A stretch of 16,187 nt of DNA, taken from the NCBI GenBank assembly GCA_019428955.1, contig JAHYJF010000047.1, positions 1 to 16,187 of the forward strand. Reading direction: 5' to 3'. The first letter of the stretch is position 1. The number at the start of each line of letters is the position of its first letter. The notes under the pieces were generated by a model. It was given only the letters and a program-made list of their open reading frames with translations. It searched no databases and was not told where the DNA came from. The DNA comes from Burkholderiaceae bacterium (lineage in GTDB: Bacteria > Pseudomonadota > Gammaproteobacteria > Burkholderiales > Burkholderiaceae_E). The position numbers were made by a program, and so were the translations under genes. Shown here piece after piece: positions 13,752 through 16,187 of the stretch.

Positions 13752-15032
13752 ATGACACTGCTCCCAGCCTCGCACCTGCTTTTTATATTGCTCCTCGTTT
13801 TACAGCTTGCGGGCGGCTCCGCGAAAGCAGCCTATTGGCTACCTGAAGTCCAGACGCTTGACGCGGAAATTGTCAGCGTCACCCGCATCCAGTTTGACGC
13901 TGGTGCCAATCATGGCGCGGCATCCGCCTGGAAAACATTCTGGACAGAAAAACCTGCGACCGAGCGATGGAACGACGAGGCATCCCGACTGATTGTCAAA
14001 TATCGCGTCAATCCATTACGTAGCGTACGCGTATTGGCACTGCTAAACGTCGCGATGCACGATGCGGGCTTGCGCGCCGCAGAACTTGACTTAAAGGAGC
14101 CTGCACAATCCGCGGCAACACACGTTGCCGCTGCAAGAATGCTCACGCAGTTTTTCCCTTTGGAGTCCCCCGAACGCCTCCAGGCCATGGGCGAATCCGC
14201 GCTTGCCGCACTGACTGCAATCCAGCCTGAACATGCACGCGAGATTGCGCAAGGGGCATCTATCGGAAGAGGCGTTGCGCGATTTGTGGTGCTGCGCGCA
14301 TTGAACGATGGTGCCGATGAGGTATGGGATGCACGAACCCGTCCTGCTGAAAAACCGGGGATGTGGCGCGGCGTACCGCCGCTGGATTCTGCACATCCGC
14401 AGGAGCCGCTGGTGGGTACGTGGCAAACCTGGACGCTGAAGAATGGGGGGGAGTTTGAGCCGCCCGCACCCCCTGCGTCCGACTCGGACTTGTTCATGCG
14501 AGCCGCCCAAGAAGTTCTGGAGGTCAGCCGCAATCTGACACCCGAACAAAAGCGCATCGCAGACTATTGGCATCTCGATCAGGGCACAGTCACGCCCCCC
14601 GGCTTGTGGAACATCAAGGCGCGCGAACTGGCGGCGCGTTGGAAGCTTTCGGAAAAGGAACGCCTGCGCCTGCTGTCCACGCTCAACGCCGGGATGATGG
14701 ACGCCTCCATCGCCTGCTGGCACGTAAAATATATGTGGTGGGTTCAACGCCCGGCCACCATGATCCAGGCGCACCTGGACAAGACCTTCATGCCCTATCT
14801 GGTGACCCCGCCCCACCCCAGTTATGTCTCCGGTCATGCGACGATTTCCGGCGCGGCCGCTGAAATATTGAAGCGTTTCTTCCCCGAGGACGCCCGCCAG
14901 ATTGACGGCTGGGCGGAGGATGCCGCCCTGTCCCGCTTGTATGGAGGCATCCACTACCGGTTTGACAATGAGGCTGGGCTTGCGCTAGGGCGCCAGGTCG
15001 GCAAGACAGTGCTGGAACGGGCACTGCAGTAA
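13752..15032 (+). CDS. Secreted vanadium-haloperoxidase/PAP2-superfamily enzyme
   Basis: 426 residues from the ATG at 13752. The frame is open back to a TTG at 13725, but that start has no ribosome-binding site and would put nine residues before the signal sequence; upstream of the ATG there is only a weak GGA. Residues 1-27 are a signal peptide (LLFILLLVLQLAGGSAKA, then AYW). The C-terminal half carries the full set of the vanadium chloroperoxidase/PAP2 acid phosphatase fold: K326 and R333 in KYMWWVQRP, S360-G361-H362 in PSYVSGH, and R395 with H401 in SRLYGGIHYRFD. An N-terminal helical segment (VRVLALLNVAMHDAG) also fits vanadium-haloperoxidase-like proteins. The fold binds phosphate or vanadate; members act as phosphatases or as peroxide-dependent halogen oxidisers, and sequence alone does not tell which. 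It should act in the periplasm or outside the cell. It converges on the Fn3-like gene with a 10-base gap. Confidence 0.9.
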   Translation: MTLLPASHLLFILLLVLQLAGGSAKAAYWLPEVQTLDAEIVSVTRIQFDAGANHGAASAWKTFWTEKPATERWNDEASRLIVKYRVNPLRSVRVLALLNVAMHDAGLRAAELDLKEPAQSAATHVAAARMLTQFFPLESPERLQAMGESALAALTAIQPEHAREIAQGASIGRGVARFVVLRALNDGADEVWDARTRPAEKPGMWRGVPPLDSAHPQEPLVGTWQTWTLKNGGEFEPPAPPASDSDLFMRAAQEVLEVSRNLTPEQKRIADYWHLDQGTVTPPGLWNIKARELAARWKLSEKERLRLLSTLNAGMMDASIACWHVKYMWWVQRPATMIQAHLDKTFMPYLVTPPHPSYVSGHATISGAAAEILKRFFPEDARQIDGWAEDAALSRLYGGIHYRFDNEAGLALGRQVGKTVLERALQ

Positions 15033-15042
15033 AACTGCTACC

Positions 15043-15666
15043 TTAGTGAGCTTCGACGGCCACCCAACTGTTGACGCCCTTCAGTCCCTTGCATACGGGT
15101 TGCACCGCGAGCAACCATACCCCTGGTTCGAATCGGCCCTCCATGGTGGTCGTTCCGTTGCTTACACGTGTCAATACCGGCTTTCCATCATCCGCGGCGT
15201 GCACACGAATTTCGTAACGCTGCGCAGTCTGAAGCGCTCCCCACCGCATTTTCCATTGCCCGTTGTCCTGTTCAACTACCGGTGCGGCGATGAGCCTGCA
15301 CGCGCTGTCCTCGTCAATTCTGAACCGCCTCGACAGCGCTGCCTGAGTGTCATCGTTGCACACTGCGGTGACCCGTATCCTGACCGTGGCCTTGCCCGTT
15401 GTCAGCGGACGGGGGGGGATCAAGTAAGTTGCGCTGGTTTGGAACTCTTCCGAAACCAGAACCCGACCTTCCGGCACACGGCTTTCCAGCCAAACCAGAT
15501 AATGACTGGCATTGCCGACGGGTGTCCATTCGATCCGCGGGGAGGCCTCGCTGATTTCAATCTGCGCGGGGGAGACCAGACTGGGCGCGACGCAAGTCGC
15601 CTGCGCGTGATGGCACATGACGCCTCCCACCAACCCCATTACCCGCAACCAAGACGTATGTTGCAT
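15043..15666 (-). CDS. Small secreted protein with two fibronectin type III-like domains
   Basis: 207 residues from the ATG at 15666, with AAGGG six bases upstream. Residues 1-23 look like a Sec signal peptide (RVMGLVGGVMCHHAQA, then TC). The mature part has two similar halves. About residues 28-115 contain PRIEWTPVGNASHYLVWLES and about 125-205 contain KMRWGALQTAQRYEIRVHA, each with the Trp and the Tyr-x-(I/V)-x-(V/L) strand typical of Fn3-like domains. The first half ends with Cys in VTAVCND and the second with VQPVCKG. I recognise no specific family. It is divergent from gspG and convergent with the haloperoxidase-like gene, so it is a single-gene transcript. Its ribosome-binding site lies in the 3' arm of a perfect inverted repeat (15672-15701), and a possible promoter (TTGTTT, 15-base gap, TATAGA) lies just upstream of that. 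Confidence 0.75.
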   Translation of the reverse strand: MQHTSWLRVMGLVGGVMCHHAQATCVAPSLVSPAQIEISEASPRIEWTPVGNASHYLVWLESRVPEGRVLVSEEFQTSATYLIPPRPLTTGKATVRIRVTAVCNDDTQAALSRRFRIDEDSACRLIAAPVVEQDNGQWKMRWGALQTAQRYEIRVHAADDGKPVLTRVSNGTTTMEGRFEPGVWLLAVQPVCKGLKGVNSWVAVEAH

Positions 15667-15671
15667 ACGGC

Positions 15672-15701
15672 ACCCTTGAACTCAGAGGAAACTTCAAGGG
15701 T
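15672..15701 (-). promoter_or_regulatory. Perfect 9-bp hairpin covering the ribosome-binding site of the Fn3-like gene
   Basis: In the minus-strand RNA the 5' arm ACCCTTGAA pairs perfectly with the 3' arm TTCAAGGGT across a 12-base loop. The AAGGG of the 3' arm is the only Shine-Dalgarno sequence before the ATG at 15666, with five or six bases between hairpin and start codon. Folding would therefore hide the ribosome-binding site, suggesting translational control (an RNA switch, a thermometer-like element, or a protein binding the hairpin). Read as DNA it could instead be an operator. The inverted repeat is directly visible; the regulatory role is inferred. Confidence 0.55.
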
Positions 15702-15706
15702 TCAAA

Positions 15707-15733
15707 TCTATAGGAGTTCAGCCCTGTAAACAA
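15707..15733 (-). promoter_or_regulatory. Possible promoter of the Fn3-like gene
   Basis: On the minus strand TTGTTT (complement of 15728-15733) and TATAGA (complement of 15707-15712) are separated by 15 bases, shorter than the usual 16-18. Transcription would start near 15700, at the beginning of the hairpin arm, so the hairpin would form the very 5' end of the RNA. Matches to consensus are moderate (four of six for each box). Confidence 0.3.
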
Positions 15734-15952
15734 TCGCTGTAACCCCTTTCGGTTGCAGCCCGGTCTAACGGCCAGGGTCGGCGTTTCTACACATCCGTAC
15801 CGGCTCCAGTTTCAGGGATATCAATATGTAATATGCTTCTGTTCCAATTCAGTTCTGTGACACCTGAACGTTGCCTGCCTTTACGGATACCGAACGTGCT
15901 TACGGATGCCGCCTGCCATACGCCGGTCATTATTGAACATGGAGGATAGATT

Positions 15953-16187
15953 GTGCTTTCATCCACAGCGACACGCTACTACTGCCGCAATGACGGCTTC
16001 ACCCTACTCGAACTGCTGGTAGTGCTGGTCATTCTTGGCTTGCTGGCGGGCTATGTGGCACCCAAATATTTTTCCCAGATCGGCAAGTCGGAAGTGAAAA
16101 CAGCCCAGGCGCAGATCGGCGCGCTGGAAAAGGCGCTCGACCAGTATCGCATCGATACCGGACGTTACCCCAGCACCGAGCAGGGAT
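15953..16187 (+). CDS. gspG: Type II secretion major pseudopilin GspG, 5' part, cut by the window end
   Basis: 78 codons are present and the frame runs off the window. The start is GTG at 15953 with GGAGG (15941-15945) seven bases before it; the ATG at 15939 is out of frame. After a 15-residue leader (ending CRNDG) comes the class III signal G-FTLLELLVVLVILGLLAG, cut by prepilin peptidase before Phe, with the required Glu at mature position 5. The GspG-typical continuation follows: APKYF, a helix with KTAQAQIGALEKALDQYRID, and the hallmark TGRYPSTEQG. GspG polymerises into the periplasmic pseudopilus that drives folded proteins through the outer-membrane secretin. The gene is normally followed by other pseudopilin genes, so a T2SS operon probably continues beyond the window. 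Confidence 0.95.
   Translation, partial: MLSSTATRYYCRNDGFTLLELLVVLVILGLLAGYVAPKYFSQIGKSEVKTAQAQIGALEKALDQYRIDTGRYPSTEQG

Larger units (their letters stand above)
15667..15952. promoter_or_regulatory. Divergent intergenic region between the Fn3-like gene and gspG, with a 19-base direct repeat
   Basis: These 286 bases hold the hairpin and possible promoter of the Fn3-like gene on the left. On the gspG side an imperfect direct repeat is visible: TTACGGATACC (15881-15891) and TTACGGATGCC (15900-15910), 19 bases apart, each preceded by a GAACGT (15866-15871 and 15892-15897). The second copy lies 42 bases before the gspG start, within reach of a regulator or promoter. An AT-rich segment (about 15819-15835, ATATCAATATGTAATATGC) lies further upstream. 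No small ORF with a ribosome-binding site and no tRNA is visible here. Confidence 0.4.

Noticed and set aside
15026..15038. Hairpin GCAGT-AAA-ACTGC at the convergent gene ends as a bidirectional terminator
   Set aside because: Only five base pairs, overlapping the stop codon, with no T-run on either side.
15597..15666. Lipoprotein signal in the Fn3-like protein (Cys in GGVMC)
   Set aside because: The residue before the Cys is Met, not Gly, Ala or Ser, so it does not fit a lipobox; an ordinary Sec signal ending AQA fits better.

Overview
The window is about 16.2 kb of GC-rich DNA (hand count about 72% GC in 3421-3480) from a Gram-negative bacterium. Three things point to a proteobacterium, most likely a betaproteobacterium: several Sec signal peptides, a type II secretion major pseudopilin (gspG), and GTCTG(A/T)CCCC motifs that I associate with REP/RAYT elements in that group. 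The class assignment is inference; no rRNA or tRNA gene is present to fix it.

Right to left on the minus strand (13535 to 1379) is a run of very large secreted proteins. First is a 972-residue protein with a signal sequence, two YD repeats and a three-fold array of IPT/TIG-like modules. Next is a 497-residue glycine-rich secreted protein. Last is a giant Rhs/YD-repeat protein of about 2460 residues: an N-terminal stalk of tandem Ig-like domains, a Cys/Pro-rich hinge, the YD-repeat shell, a canonical Rhs core signature ending DPTG, and a unique 126-residue C-terminal tip. A 62-codon ORF for a small two-helix membrane protein overlaps the 3' end of the Rhs gene, in the place where immunity genes sit in Rhs loci. 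Tip and small ORF have much lower GC (about 49% over 1381-1680) than the shell.

Downstream of that pair (1298 to 1, same strand) is a second, partial Rhs segment. It matches the interior of the big shell over about 1.23 kb, carries a net one-base deletion that breaks the frame near 751-774, and stops being homologous close to a GTCTG(A/T)CCCC motif at each end. It looks like a degenerate orphan Rhs module.

On the right, a plus-strand gene (13752-15032) encodes a secreted vanadium-haloperoxidase/PAP2-type phosphatase-fold enzyme with all active-site motifs intact. It converges on a minus-strand gene for a small secreted protein with two Fn3-like domains (15043-15666); the ribosome-binding site of that gene lies inside a perfect 9-bp inverted repeat. 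Divergent from it, gspG (15953 to beyond the window end) begins what is probably a type II secretion operon. The closeness of a T2SS operon to five genes for Sec-exported proteins suggests, but does not prove, that some are its cargo.

No tRNA, rRNA, CRISPR array, complete insertion sequence or convincing rho-independent terminator was seen.
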